64,000 nt of DNA from Spinacia oleracea (lineage: Eukaryota > Streptophyta > Magnoliopsida > Caryophyllales > Amaranthaceae). This document shows, piece after piece, positions 1 to 12,339 of the stretch; within the stretch, counting starts at the first letter, position 1, and each line of letters starts with the position of its first letter. Made by a program: the position numbers and the translations under genes. Under the pieces are notes generated by a model that worked only from the letters and a program-made list of their open reading frames with translations, ran no database searches and was not told where the DNA came from. The DNA is taken from NCBI RefSeq assembly GCF_020520425.1, contig NC_079492.1, positions 53,939,042 through 54,003,041 on the forward strand, given 5' to 3'.

Positions 1-789
1 ATGTAGCATTGCCATGCTTCATTTCCCACTTGTAGGCCATTAGTGTAGCTTAGCTTCCATAGTTTGAGTTATTACCGAAGTAAGAACCTCAAGCGGTATA
101 TGATACCAAGGAAGTTTGATTGCTAGGTTACTTCTCTTTAAACATAAACTTTTAGGTAGAAACGGAATCGTAAATTCCTTTCATTTGTTCTTTGTTTTCC
201 TATTTCTTGTACCCTTTCTTATAGCCTTAAGAATTGAATTCTTTAGTGTTGACTTTTATACTTTGTTAGACATGTCCAATGTCACTCCAACAAGGTTCTT
301 ACCATTTATGTTGAATATTAAGTTTCAACTACATGATCTTACCAGAAGCTTCTAAAGTTCTCCAAGCATCGATCAATTCGAATGTCTAGGGACTAGACTC
401 ATTCGAGAATTAAATGGACAAAGATATTAGGTTGTTAACCATTGGTAAAGCTGAGAGTTTTAAACTCAATGCTTTATGATCTCAAAACTACAGTGTATTT
501 TGAATTCACAAGCACCAATTGGTTTGCCATTCGATTTTGATATTCGAAAACAACCATAAAAGTCGCTAAAAGAAACGTACATCTTAAATTGCTCATTCTC
601 TCTCATTTCCGTGAATCGTTCTTGGATTCACTACCAATCGAGGAAATTTACTGTTACCTTTCTAAAAGGATTTACTGCAGTGAAAGACATTTAATTATAA
701 ACAATAATTAAAACATACATTGAAGCATGCAAAGTCTAAACATTTATCATAAATAATAACTTGAAAATTAAAGCAATCATGCAATTTAA
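1..789. other. AT-rich intergenic DNA, no gene recognised
   Basis: No convincing coding region is visible. It adjoins a reversed copia-A leader fragment and may be a more diverged part of the same old element, but I could not match it to the copies further right. Confidence 0.4.
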
Positions 790-1756
790 ACAAGTTATTG
801 GCATTTTATTCGAATTTATTGTTCCGGCAGGTGTGAATAAAATGATTCCAAGACCCTAAAATCCATTGAAGAATTAAGCATATTATGTATTTAGACTCAA
901 TTCTAAAATCTTTTAGGTAAGCAAAAGCCTTTTGCTAATAGTCTAGAAACTACTCTTGGTTGATAGGTACGTCTAACAACTTATTAGGTAAACCTTTCGA
1001 TTTTGCCACGACATAAAAGGACTCCTTACTTATATCGTTGAGTTTCACCAAAACTAACATGTACTCACAATTATTTGTGTACCTTACCCCTTTAGTATCG
1101 ATAAATAACACCTCGCTGTGGCGGAAAACTATTACTAAGATCGATGAAGAAAGGATATCCAAGTAAGTGTTATTTTGGCATGGCACCTTTTAACTCAATT
1201 TTTAAGTTTGGAACTTAAAGCTCTTACTATGTTGGTTAGATTTTAAGTGAACTAAAATCCTTAATCATGCAACATAATCAAGCTTTTGATCTCATGCATA
1301 TTTAAGACATATTTAAAGCAATAAATAACTTAAGGCATGCATAAGATAAATGTGATCTAGTATGGCCCGACTTCTTCTTGAAGCTTCAACTTCAAAGTCC
1401 GTCTTGAAAATCTCCGTGGGAGGCGCCATTTTCTTCAAATAGGATAAGCTATAAGTAAACTAATTACAACTATTTGATGGTACGCAGGCCATATTTGAAT
1501 TGAAAAACAATTTTGGTACTTTAGACCAATTATATTCAAATTAATGGTACGCAGACCATATTTTCTATCCTATTTGGGCCATACTAGTCACTTCATAACC
1601 TGCGAAACAGTACATATGCCAATATATATACCATTCACCCATTCACTATCATGAATGGCCCACATAGCTGGTTAGTATAACACGTTATGCATCACATAAA
1701 TATTTGCAGCAATTAATTAAGAGCACCAATAATCTACCAATTATTCAATCCTTAAA
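790..1756 (-). mobile_element. Fragment of copia-A 5' leader, reversed
   Basis: Read on the minus strand this closely matches the untranslated leader upstream of gag-pol in the complete copia-A copy (about 33795-34730) and the same part of copy 1 (7443-8280). Shared landmarks are the repeated phrase around TATGGTCTGCGTACC, the segment CTCCCACGGAGATTTTCAAG and the CACACCTGCCGGAACA stretch. The 78-codon ORF at 950-1186 lies in this leader and is not taken as a gene. The match stops abruptly at 1756, where an unrelated GC-richer element begins. Confidence 0.8.
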
Positions 1757-2518
1757 GACCAGCCCAAACAACATTTTCAACGCCCAACCTAGGGCGTGAA
1801 TTATTTCAACGCCCAGGCCTGGGCGCCGAAAATGAACCCAGGCCCAAAAGAAGCCCGGATTTCTATAGGGTCCTGCCGTATCCATTCGACCCGAAAATTG
1901 CCGATTTCTTTACTGAAAGTCGCACTCCACGACTTCATCAAAGTAGCATACCACTACAAAGATCGGTCGCACTTACGAGCACAATCCCCAAACACGATCA
2001 AGGACATTACAAAATGCGTATCCCCAAGGAACCTCTTTGACAATAAATGACCGTCAAGCACGAATGCTTGGGGGCTCGAAAGAAAATATATATTTCAAAA
2101 GAGAGTATGCAAAGTTAAAACAATATTCCCAGACTACGCTGTACAAAGTCCCGTGTTTGGATAATCTCAAAAAATAAAACCGGATTACGACCTCAAAGAC
2201 AAAGGTCGCCGTTGATACTTACACATAGTCCCCTAATCAAGGACCCAGGTAGTGGCAAAATTGAGCCGTAAAGACTAGCTCAAAACCATGAAAGATGATG
2301 ACCACGAGACAATGGTCCATCTGGGCACGTTGTCAACCAACATTAAAGTTGCAATTAAATCCGAGCATCCCTCGAAAGAATTCGCCCTTACAAGAATGAA
2401 TAAAAAGAAATTCTCAAAAGAAATCACAAGAACAAATAAAATAGGGACTTGCCCACCTCAATCAGGCAGGATCGCGGCACGAACCCCGCGAGTCCCAAAT
2501 CAAAAAGAGGAATTCAGG

Positions 2519-2822
2519 TTCGCTCACCTCCAGCGGGCGGGGCATCCACCCTTAACGGACAGGGCTCGCCCATCTTCAGCGGGCGGGGTCTGCGTCACTA
2601 ACCGTGCAGGTCCTCAGTTTTCGAAAAATGAAATCTTCAAAAACACAAAACAGGCTCGCCATCTTCAGCCGGCGGGGTCTACGTCACAAACCGCGTAGGT
2701 CCTTATTTTCAAAACATCAAAACAGATTCGTCCACTTCTATCGGACGGGGCGTCCACCCTCAGAGGACAGGCTCGCCCACCTTCAGCGGGCGGGGTCTGC
2801 GTCACTAACCGCGCAGATCCTT
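2519..2822 (+). repeat. GC-rich tandem repeat, about 4 irregular units
   Basis: Units built on CTTCAGCGGGCGGGGTC followed by TGCGTCACTAACCGCGCAG recur near 2519, 2566, 2653 and 2771, with unequal spacers. ORFs across it (2288-2698, 2604-3080) are low-complexity and not credible proteins. Confidence 0.8.
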
Positions 2823-2850
2823 AGTCGCTGCAGCGATAACTTTTCCTGGT

Positions 2851-3010
2851 TTATCTTTTTCCAAAAATCAAAAGATGGTTTATCTTTTTCCAAAAATCAA
2901 AAAATGGTTTTCCTTTTCCAAAAATCAAAGGATGGTTTCCCTTTTCCAAAAATCAAAAGATGGTTTCCCTTTTACAAAAATCAAAGGATTGGTTTTCCGC
3001 TTTTCCAAAA
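2851..3010 (+). repeat. Short tandem repeat, about 28-30 bp unit, ~5 copies
   Basis: The motif GATGGTTTCCCTTTTCC followed by AAAAATCAAA repeats head to tail with small variations just downstream of the GC-rich block. Confidence 0.85.
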
Positions 3011-3447
3011 AAGAGCGATGTGCTGGATTTTCCTTCGTTTTACATCCTATAAAAACAAGGGGGTTTTCTCGTTTAGCTAACCCTGAAAATGAGAATCTTT
3101 AAAAACATTTTTACCTCGTGATCGGGCTTGGCCAGGCCTGGTTACACTTTATAGCTTTGATTTCGAAAACGTCTGTAGATACTTCCAATGACAAAGTGAG
3201 GGAGTTTCTATACATCTGTAGGTACTTCCAATGACAAAGTGAGGGAGTTTCTATACTTAACAAATTCCAATGACACGTGAGGAATGTGTTAACACTTCAA
3301 GTGATGACCCTTAAGTCAAATGTTATCACTCGGGGGCTCGTGAGACCCTCGCAAAAGAGGTCACATACACCATGGCTTGTATGACGCACTCCGTCTGATA
3401 CTTTGACCATCGTCTTACTCCAAGACTCAGTCAAAGTGGGGGCTAAC

Positions 3448-4200
3448 TGTAGACACCTACTTTTGTCCCCATTCCCGAAAGGGAAGGTTCGATGATGAGA
3501 ACATAAATCTCCACTTGGCAACGCATCTCCTGTAAAATAACAAATCTCAATCACCCTTTTCATTTCAGCCAAACCTGTTATTTATAGAAACCTGCTAAAA
3601 ATAGTAACTGCCATAGCGGGTAGTTGTTAAAAGTGGCAAGACATAAAAGATAAAAATCTGTCATAATTAGGTGTTGCACTTCAACATAAGTCCTAAAAGA
3701 GATAGAATTGGCATAAGGAATTCTATTCCTGCTATAATTCGGAAATAAGAGTTACGTATTAATTAAATTTCTAACGAACCTAGAGTTCGTAACGGGCCCA
3801 GACGCATTCCGTCATAAGTTAATACGCACTAAGAAACTCGGATAAGTCTCAAAAGCTCCGTGATTAAGAGTCCAAATCTGACAAAAGGCACGGCTTAGAT
3901 CCTATTTTCAACGCCTGGATCTGGGCGCCGAAATCTTCGGCGCCCAGCCCTGGGCGCTGAAAATACCTGGGGCCGTATCGTCTCCGAATTCTTTTTGGAT
4001 TCGTATTCTAAAGATCTATTTTTCCACAACCTCTTTCCCTATAAATACACCACCAAAACCTACAACAACATGAAGTCAGTGAAAGCCACCCAAACTCTTA
4101 GCCAACCAGAACATATCCGATGCATAAAAATATTAAATTCTCATGTAAGTCCTCACACACAAACCAACAAAAGACACTGAAATTTTCCGAAACACTGCTG
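3448..4200 (+). mobile_element. Probable 3' LTR of the element at 1757
   Basis: It starts TGTAGACACCTACTTTTG immediately after a purine tract. It contains palindromic GGCGCCCAG/CTGGGCGCC segments near 3910-3960, similar to one at 1800-1830, and a TATA box (TATAAATA, 4040-4047) at a plausible place for a U3 promoter. The right end is not resolved; about 4200 is an estimate. No target-site duplication could be established because the 5' end is missing. Confidence 0.5.
4040..4047 (+). promoter_or_regulatory. TATA box in LTR
   Basis: TATAAATA in the context CCCTATAAATACACC, inside the putative LTR and followed by a leader-like A/C-rich stretch. Confidence 0.5.
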
Positions 4201-4236
4201 ACCTATAGCATCCACCCAAAACCAACATACCAACTA

Positions 4237-4790
4237 ATCTTAAATTAGCTAAAAGCTAGTTAGAAAGAAGGACGTTTGCCTATGATTTGCATAAAACCTA
4301 AAGGAACTCAAATTTAATGCAAATAACTCAGATAAGCGAAAAGAACCTTAAATTAGCTAGAGGTTAGTCAGAAATGAGAAGTTTGCCTATATTTTGCATA
4401 ACCACCTAAAAGAACATAAATTTAGTGTAAAGAACTCAATATGAACCTAACTAAGCTAAAAGCATCTTAAATTTGCTAGAAATTAGTTAGGAAGAACAAA
4501 TTTACCTACAATTTGCGTAAATCATGAAAAAGAAGCTAAATTCAATGAAAAGGATTCAAATGAACCTTGTTAACCCAAACAAACCTTAAATTAGCTAAAC
4601 ATTAGTTAGAATGAGCAAAGTCCGTGATTACTTTAGTCTAAACTATCAATATGAGGTCAAATTCAATGCAAATAAATCAAAATGAATCTCGTTAAGCAAA
4701 AAAAGAACCTTAAATGAGCTAAAAGCTAGTTAGAAAATTTTAATTGGGTTTTGAAAAGTAAAATGAGCTAAAAGATAGTTTAATTGCGTA
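4237..4790 (+). repeat. Diverged tandem repeat, ~107-123 bp unit, about 5 copies
   Basis: Units starting CTTAAATTAGCTAAAAGCT then AGTTAGAAA begin at about 4237, 4345, 4468, 4587 and 4710. Inside each unit a GTTTGCCTA...TTTGCATAA block and a CTCAAATTTAATGCAAA block recur in order. The copies differ clearly, so the array is old. Confidence 0.8.
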
Positions 4791-6566
4791 TTTCCTCTTT
4801 GCCAACATCTATAACCTTACAGCTAAGATATACAAGAAATCATTAAAGGTGAACTTTAAATAATATGGGTAGTCTATTCTTTCAAAGTGTTCAGCATAGG
4901 CTGTAACTAACGTTTGTAGGAGTCGGATGCATTAGGATTTCTGCAAATTGGGAGTCAATGTTCATCATAAGAGGCAGTTTCCAACGATTTTTATTGGGAT
5001 TACCTTTCAACTCTTGATGTCCAAGGTTATCAATCTTTGTCAGTTACTGAGTGGCCTACTATAACCATTACTCAAGAGCTCATAATACTTTATAGGAAAT
5101 GCTTTTGGCAGTGACATATAATGACAAACAGATGTCACCCTTTTGCTTCAATGCTATAATTATCGGAAGCATTATATAAATAATAATAATGTTATCCATT
5201 TCTATAGGTTTTGGGTTATCCAGGAAGCACTCTAGTAAAAAGTAATGAATTTTAGTTTATGAAGAAGCTAATTGAAAAGAGTATTCCCATGCTCATAACT
5301 TTCAGTGTTAAATAATCCATGTTTTTATATGCGGGCCATATGTTAATATTAGAAATTTAACCTTACATTTTTTTGTACTTTTTCAATTTTAGGAGCCTTT
5401 TGTTGCTAGCTGGTTTGGTTTGGTTGCTTGTTTCATTAGTGTCCGCGCTTTAATTAGGTGAGTATATATAATTCCTTATCCCTTTGTCTCTTTTTTTATT
5501 TTAATCATTTAACAATTAATAACTTGATGAATTTTGTTTACTAGTGTGAATTGCTTGTTGCTTGCATATGTATAGGAACGTATGCGTGTAATGTATATAT
5601 TATTTTGACTTATTTCAGCAAAAATAAGTTCTGGTAAGTTATAGTATAAGTTATATAAGTTCAAATAAGCTAAATTTAGCAAAAATAAGTTTTTCCTAGA
5701 TAATTTAACACAAATAAGTTCTTTCCAACAAAAATAAGTTAGAGATAAGTTCAAATAAGTTAATTTCAGTCTAATTCAGATGAACCAAACAAAGCCTTTA
5801 ACACAAGCCACGAAATGGGTAGGTCAGATGTTAAAACTGCAAGTCATAAGCAGATCACTCTTCAAAAGCAATAACCTCTTCAAACAAAAACTTACCAGTG
5901 CTCCATTTTTTCAGACAATAAATACAACACACAAGTTATATAGTGCTCCGCTTTTTAGACAATAAATACAACACCCAAGTTCTGCAGACAGACAATTTGA
6001 ATTCTTCAAGGTCTGTTGATGAACTATAACCAGCATGTCAACATGTACCCCCCGCATCATCAGATAGAGAATCTTTGAGAAGTTTAAGTTCTTTTAAAAG
6101 CCAAAAGACTTAATACCAGCAGAAAATAGTACGAACAATTCGCACTTATAAAATAGATACTCGATCAACATTCAACACACAATATAACATGAATTTCTTA
6201 TTTTCAGAACTCCATAATACATTAGCCAACATATATGAAGATCAAAGAATATTAGAACTTCTAGAAAATTGAAGCTCGGTTTGAATCAGAAAACAAGCTA
6301 CCTACTGATAGAAAAAAAAAATATGATAATTGCGATATAATTGATGATTGATGCTATCTTTTCAGTTAAGGCAACAACAACAACTGGAATAGATTGGAGT
6401 GAGAAAGCTTGTAATAACTATGCATAATTTCCCAACCGCTTTCAAACAATGCAGAGATAAAAGGAAGCTAGATTGATTTTCCCAACCGCATGTAATTTAT
6501 TAATTTATATCTTTTCACATATACCTATTATAATCGTTTTTGTGTCTTGTATGTAGTATTTCCTCA
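4791..6566. other. AT-rich transposon-like DNA, no gene recognised
   Basis: No coding domain is recognised. A short-motif repeat cluster at 5580-5790 is listed separately. The stretch may be interior of the CACTA element whose end lies at 7442, but its other end was not found. Confidence 0.35.
5580..5790 (+). repeat. AAATAAGTT short-motif cluster, possible transposon end
   Basis: AAATAAGTT or close variants occur about nine times in 200 bp. The cluster runs into GATGAACCAAACAAAGCC, which resembles the terminal GGCTTTGTTTGGTTC of many plant MITE-like elements read backwards. A matching opposite end was not located. Confidence 0.4.
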
Positions 6567-6707
6567 AGTTCTTGCAACTATTCTCAAGCGATAATTGACG
6601 AGACACAGGATACTTTGGTTACACATTTTTTCAAGCAAAAACAAGTTATCAAGGATCAGATTGATGAAGATGAAGAAAATGATCTTCTGGACTTTGATCA
6701 TGAATGA
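6567..6707 (+). CDS. Possible terminal exon of an unrecognised gene
   Basis: An open frame enters from a plausible splice acceptor (TTGTATGTAG or the later CCTCAAG) and ends at TGA 6705-6707. Its last residues are acidic (DQIDEDEENDLLDFDHE), a tail typical of real proteins and unlike the AT-rich surroundings. No upstream exon was identified. It may be the last exon of a transposon gene or a captured fragment. This rests on composition and splice context only. Confidence 0.25.
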   Translation, partial: SSCNYSQAIIDETQDTLVTHFFKQKQVIKDQIDEDEENDLLDFDHE

Positions 6708-7029
6708 TCTTTGTAGCTAGTGCATATTGTAACTTTCTAACAAATACTTTGGGAATCTCGTAGCAAGTTAATGCATTTGAAGTACTTTGGATTTGAACTT
6801 GTGATTGGAGTTTGGAGAATATTATGTTACAATAGTTTTATTTAATTTATTGCTTTGGAAAACAAGAAATTGGTACATTGGTTGGTTTGGAGAATTTTTA
6901 TGCATATATAGAGTTGATGGATTATTATTATATCATTGAGCCAATTTGGATATTGGATGGAATCTAACAGGTACCATTTAATTTGAAAATATATTATCTG
7001 CTAATAATTTATTGGTTGTAGCAGCTATT

Positions 7030-7442
7030 TAAAATTTCATTAAAAATAATAAAAAAAATCAAAGAAACCAGATATTTAATAAATCTGGTTTCTTAGATTA
7101 CTCACGCTTATAAACAGGGGAGAATCAAAGAAATCGTAGATGCTTAAAATAAAGTCTCTTAAAAAAAATCAAAGGAACCGCACTTTGTAACTAAGTGGTT
7201 TCCTCTTACAGTCAAAGGAACCGCATATTTCATCAATTCGGTCTCTTATTCTTTGTATTTAAATTCACAGAAAAGGATCTAAGAAACCAGTTTTCTGTCA
7301 AAATCGGTTTCTTATACATATCAAAGAAACCAGACGAAAACTTCGGTCTCTTATGCTAAGAGATCTACTACCTAGGCACCACATAAAGTGAGGTTTCTTT
7401 TCCTTGTTTTACCCGGTTTCTTAGGCTATTTTTGTAGTAGTG
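7030..7442. mobile_element. CACTA transposon end with subterminal repeats
   Basis: The segment ends GTAGTAGTG at 7442; read inward the terminus is CACTACTACAAAAATAG, a CACTA-superfamily TIR. Inside it, AAGAAACC / GGTTTCTT motifs occur in both orientations about a dozen times (7060-7425), several as small hairpins such as AGAAACCAGATATT...AATCTGGTTTCT. Dense short subterminal repeats of this kind bind the transposase in En/Spm elements. The next bases (7443 on) are copia-A leader, so the element inserted there; the expected TSD is ATG. The other end was not found. Confidence 0.7.
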
Positions 7443-8373
7443 ATGGCCCAAATAGGATAGAAAATATGGTATGCGTACCATTAATTTGAATGTAATTGGT
7501 CTAATGCACCAAAGTTTGTTTTTTCAATTCAAATATGGTCTGCGTATCATCAAATAGTTGTAATTAGTTTAATTATAGATGATCCTATTTGAAGAAAATG
7601 GGGCCTCCCACGGTGAAATTCAAGACGGAGTTTCCAATCCATTTTCAAGACGGACTTTGAAGTTGAAGCTTCAAGATGAAGTCGGGCCATACTAGATCAC
7701 ATTTATCTTATGCATGCTTTAAGTTATTTATTGCTTTTAAATATGTCTTAAATATGCATGAGATTGTGGCTTGATTATGTTGCATGATTAAGGATTTTTG
7801 TTCACTTAAAATCTAACCAACATAGTAAGAGCCTTAAGTTCCAAACTTAAAAATTGAGTTAAAAGGTGCCATGCCAAAATAACACTTACTTGGATAACCT
7901 TTACATCAATCTTAGTAATAGTTTTCCGCCAAAAAAAAAGTTTTCCGCCATAGCGAGGTGTTACTTATTGATTCTAAAGGGGTAAGGTACACAAACAATT
8001 GTAAGTACATGTTAGTTTTGGTGAAACTCAATGATATAAGTAAGGAGTCCTTTTATGTCGTGGCAAATTCGATAGGTTTACCTAATAAGCTCTTAGACGT
8101 ACCTATCAACCAAGAGTAGTTTCTAGACTATTAGCAAAAGACTTTTGCTTACCTAAAAGATTTTAGAATTGAGTCAAAATACATTATGTGCTTAATTCTT
8201 CAATGGTTTTTAGGGTCTTGGAATCATTTTATTCACACCTGCCGGAACACATAACTTGAATAAAATGCTTAATGAACATTAAATTATGCATGTATGCTAG
8301 AATTTAAGTTTATTAAGAGAAACTGTGAATGATTATTTATTTGTTTATTCTTTTTTCAATTGTAGTTTTAACT

Positions 8374-11300
8374 ATGGCAAACAACAATTCATTCAACATT
8401 CGATCAATTCTCGAAAAGGAGAAGTTGAACGGGAAAAACTTCCTTGACTGGCAAAGGAAATTGCAAATAGTTCTTATGCAGGAAGAAAAGGAGTATGTCC
8501 TAGAAGAGGCGATGCCCGAACCCGCGGGCGACGGGGTCACTCAGGCAGCCCTCAATCGTTGGATTGATTCCAACAAGGATGTGAAATGTCTAATGCTTGC
8601 AACTATGAGTGCAGATCTACAGAAAACGTTCATCAACTCCGATGCTTTCACGATCATCAGTGAGTTAAAGAACATGTTCCAAGATCTGGCTCGGGTCGAA
8701 AGATTCTAGACTCATAGGCAAATTCTTGAGACCAAGCTTAAGAAAGGCGAGCCCGTAAGTCCACATGTTCTCAAAATGATTGGACTCATTGAGAATATGA
8801 GTCGGCTGGATCAGCAATTCTCTCAAGAAATGGCTGTAGACACCATCCTCCATTCTCTTCATAATGGGTATGATCAGTTCAAACTGAACTACAGTATAAA
8901 TAGTCTGGACAAAACGCTCACTGAGCTTCACGGTATGCTGAAGACCGCTGAAAAGACGCTCAAACGTGATAAGCAAGATGTGCTTATGGTGCGTGGGGGC
9001 AAGTTCAAGAAATCTGGAAAGAAGAGGAATACTAAGAAAGGTGGCAACAAGGCCAGCCCAACTAAGCAAACTGGCGCCAAGTCTGAAAAGAGGAAGGTCA
9101 GTCAACCCACTTCTGAATCCGAATGCTTCTACTGCAAGAACAAGGGGCATTGGAAGAGAGATTGCTTGAAGCTAAAGGAAGATCAGAAGAACGGAACAGT
9201 CGTTCCATCTTCAGGTATTTTCGTTATAGACTGTATACTTGCTAATTCAACTTCTTGGGTATTAGATACAGGTTGTGGCTCACACTTATGTTCCAATTCA
9301 CAGGGACTAAGAAGAAGTAGAAAGTTAAGCAAGGGTGAAGTCGACCTACGAGTGGGAAATGGAGCACGGATTGCTGCATTAGCTGTAGGAACTTATTATT
9401 TGTCGTTGCCCTCTGGGCTAGTTTTGGAACTAGAAGAGTGTTTCCATGTTCTAAGCCTTACTAAAATCATCAGTTCTGTTTCTTGCTTAGATGCTAAGGG
9501 ATTTTCCTTTTTAATAAAAGACAATAGTTGTTCGTTTTATTTTAAAGAGATGTTTTATAGATCTGCTAGATTAGTCAATGGACTTTATTTACTAGATCAC
9601 GACAAAAAAGTTTATAACATAAATACCAAAAAGGCCAAAAAGGATGATTCAGATCTCACATATCTGTGGCATTGTCGATTAGGCCATATTAACTTGAAAC
9701 GCATAGAAAGACTTCAAAAGGAAGGAATTCTAGAACCATTTGACTTAGAGGATTATGGTAAGTGCGAATCATGTTTTCTTGGCAAAATGACAAAGCAACC
9801 TTTTTCTAAAGTTGGAGAAAGAGCAACTGAACTATTGGGTTTAATCCATACAGATGTATGTGGACCAGTGAGTACAAATTCTAGAGGTGGTTTCAGCTAC
9901 TTTATCACTTTCACTGATGACTTCAGTAGATATGGTTATGTCTACCTAATGAAGCATAAGTCTGAATCCTTTGACAAATTCAAGGAATTTCAGAGTGAAG
10001 TAGAGAATCAATTAGGCAAGAAGATTAAGGCACTGCGGTCTGATAGAGGCGGTGAATATCTGAGCTATGAATTTGATGACCATCTGAAAGAATGTGGAAT
10101 TCTATCAGAATTGACTCCTCCTGGAACACCACAATGGAACGGTGTGTCGGAACGGAGGAACAGAACCTTGCTAGACATGGTTAGATCAATGATGGGTCAG
10201 GCCGAACTTCCAATAGAATTTTGGGAACATGCGCTAAATACAGTTGCACTCACTATAAATAGAGCTCCGTCTAAAGCTGTTTAAAAGACTCCATATGAGT
10301 TATGGTTTGGAAAGCCTCCAAAAGTGTCTTTTCTTAAGATTTGGGGATGTGAAGTATACGTCAAACGATTAATTTCAGACAAACTTCATCCAAAATCTGA
10401 CAAATGTATCCTTGTGGGCTACCCAAAGGAAAAAAAGGGGTATTACTTCTACAATACATCTGAGAACAAGGTGTTTGTTGCTCGAGATAGTATCTTTTTT
10501 GAAAAGGATCACATTTCCAAAATGACAAGTGGGAGAAAAGTAGACCTCGAAGAAATTCGAGTCGAACAACAAACTCTAGAGAATGCTCAAGATGACATTC
10601 AGGATGAAACTCAGAGATCTTTAGAAGTATCTGGTGAGAATCATGGACAATCTAGAAATGTAACCCCGCGTAGATCGCAAAGATATAGATCTCAACCGGA
10701 AAGGTACTTAGGTATTTTGACGAACGAGAGCTATGACGTTCTATTACTTGAAAGTGATGAACCTGCGACTTACAAACAATCTATGACGAGCCCTAGCTCC
10801 AAGCAATGGCAAGAAGCCATGCAATCTGAATTAGACTCCATGTTAGAAAACCAAGTGTGGGATTTGGTCGATTTCCCAGATAGCTACCAAGCCATAGGAA
10901 GCAAATGGGTTTTCAAACTGAAAAAAGACAAGGATGGAAAACTTGAATTTTTCAAAGCTAGATTGGTTGCAAAAGGTTACAGGCAAGTCCACGGTGTAGA
11001 TTACGATGAAACCTTTTCACCAGTTGCAATGCTAAAGTCTATTCGGATAATGTTAGCAATCGCTGCATATTACGATTACGAAATATGGCAGATGGATGTC
11101 AAAACCGCTTTCTTAAACGGCGTTTTAACAGAAACTGTGTTTATGACACAGCCTAAGGGTTTTGAGGATCCAAAGAATGCTAAAAAGGTATGCAAGCTTA
11201 AGAAATCAATCTAGGGATTGAAGCAGGCATCAAGGAGCTGGAATATACGTTTTGATGAAGCAGTCAGTGACTTTGGTTTCATTAAGAACGCAGACGAATC

Positions 11301-12339
11301 TTGTGTATACAAGAAGGTCAGTGGGAGAAAAATTGCTTTTCTAGTATTATATGTCGACGACATATTACTTATCGGAAATGACATTCCTATGTTAAACTCT
11401 GTCAAGATTTGGCTTGGGAAATGTTTTTCGATGAAGGATCTAGGAGAAGCACAGTACATACTGGGCATCAAGATTTACAGAGATAGATCTAAAAAGATGA
11501 TTGGACTTAGTCAAAGCACTTATATCAAGAAGGTGCTTGAAAGGTTCAAGATGGCAGACTCCAAGAGAGGCTACCTACCCATGTCTCATGGAATGACTCT
11601 AAGCAAGACTCGGTGCCCAAAAACACTTGATGAGCGTAGACGAATGAATGGGATTCCATACGCATCATTGATTGGTTCAATAATGTATGCTATGATATGT
11701 ACACGCCCGGATTTTGCGTATGCACTCAGTGCTACGAGCAGATACCAGTCAGGCCCAGGAGAGGCACATTGGACTGCTGCTATGAATATTCTGAAATACC
11801 TGAAAAGGCACAAAGATGATTTCCTGGTCTATGGTGGAGATGATGAATTAATTGTTAAAGGCTATACGGACGCAAGTTTCCAAACCGAAAAAGATGATTT
11901 CAGATCATAGTCTGGGTTTGTCTTCTGCCTCAACGGAGGTGCAGTAAGCTGGAAAAGTGCTAAGCAAAGCACCATTGCGGATTCTACAACTGAAGCGGAG
12001 TACATTGCTGCACATGAAGCAGCAAAGGAAGCTATATGGCTAAGGAAGTTCATAGGTGAACTTGGTGTAGTCCCCTCCATTAAAGGACCAATAGCCCTAT
12101 ATTGTGATAATAACGGAGCTATTGCACAGGCAAAAGAGCCTAGACACCACCAAAGAGTCAAGCATGTACTTCGTAGATTTCACCTTCTACGAGAGTTCAT
12201 TGAAAGAAAAGAAGTCGAGATAACCAAGATTGGAACTGATGACAACATCTCAGATCCATTGACTAAACCTCTGCCGCAGGCGAAGCAGAACTCGCACACT
12301 GCAGCTATGGGAATCAAGCATATTGGAGAATGGCTTTGA
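8374..12339 (+). pseudogene. Degenerate gag-pol of copia-A copy 1
   Basis: The frame begins at the conserved ATG for MANNNSFN and keeps a single reading frame to TGA 12337-12339, with four nonsense changes. Against copy 2 they are GAG to TAG (8707), GAA to TAA (10282), TAC to TAG (11212) and CAG to TAG (11908). No frameshift was found. Domains remain in order: gag, CCHC knuckle (CFYCKNKGHWKRDC), protease (LDTGCGSH), integrase, reverse transcriptase (YVDDILLIGND) and RNase H. An upstream in-frame ATG exists at 8329, but the conserved start is preferred. As it stands it cannot make a full polyprotein. Confidence 0.95.

Larger units (their letters stand above)
1757..3447 (+). mobile_element. Internal 3' region of an LTR retroelement (noncoding)
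   Basis: This GC-richer segment leads into a purine-rich tract (AAAGTGGGGGCTAAC, 3433-3447) directly followed by an LTR-like start TGTAGACACC. That is the arrangement of a polypurine tract before a 3' LTR. No gag or pol domain is visible. It carries two tandem repeat blocks and palindromic GGCGCC-containing motifs. Tandem repeats upstream of the 3' LTR are known in plant Tat/Ogre-type Ty3 elements; assignment to that group is inference only. Confidence 0.5.
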
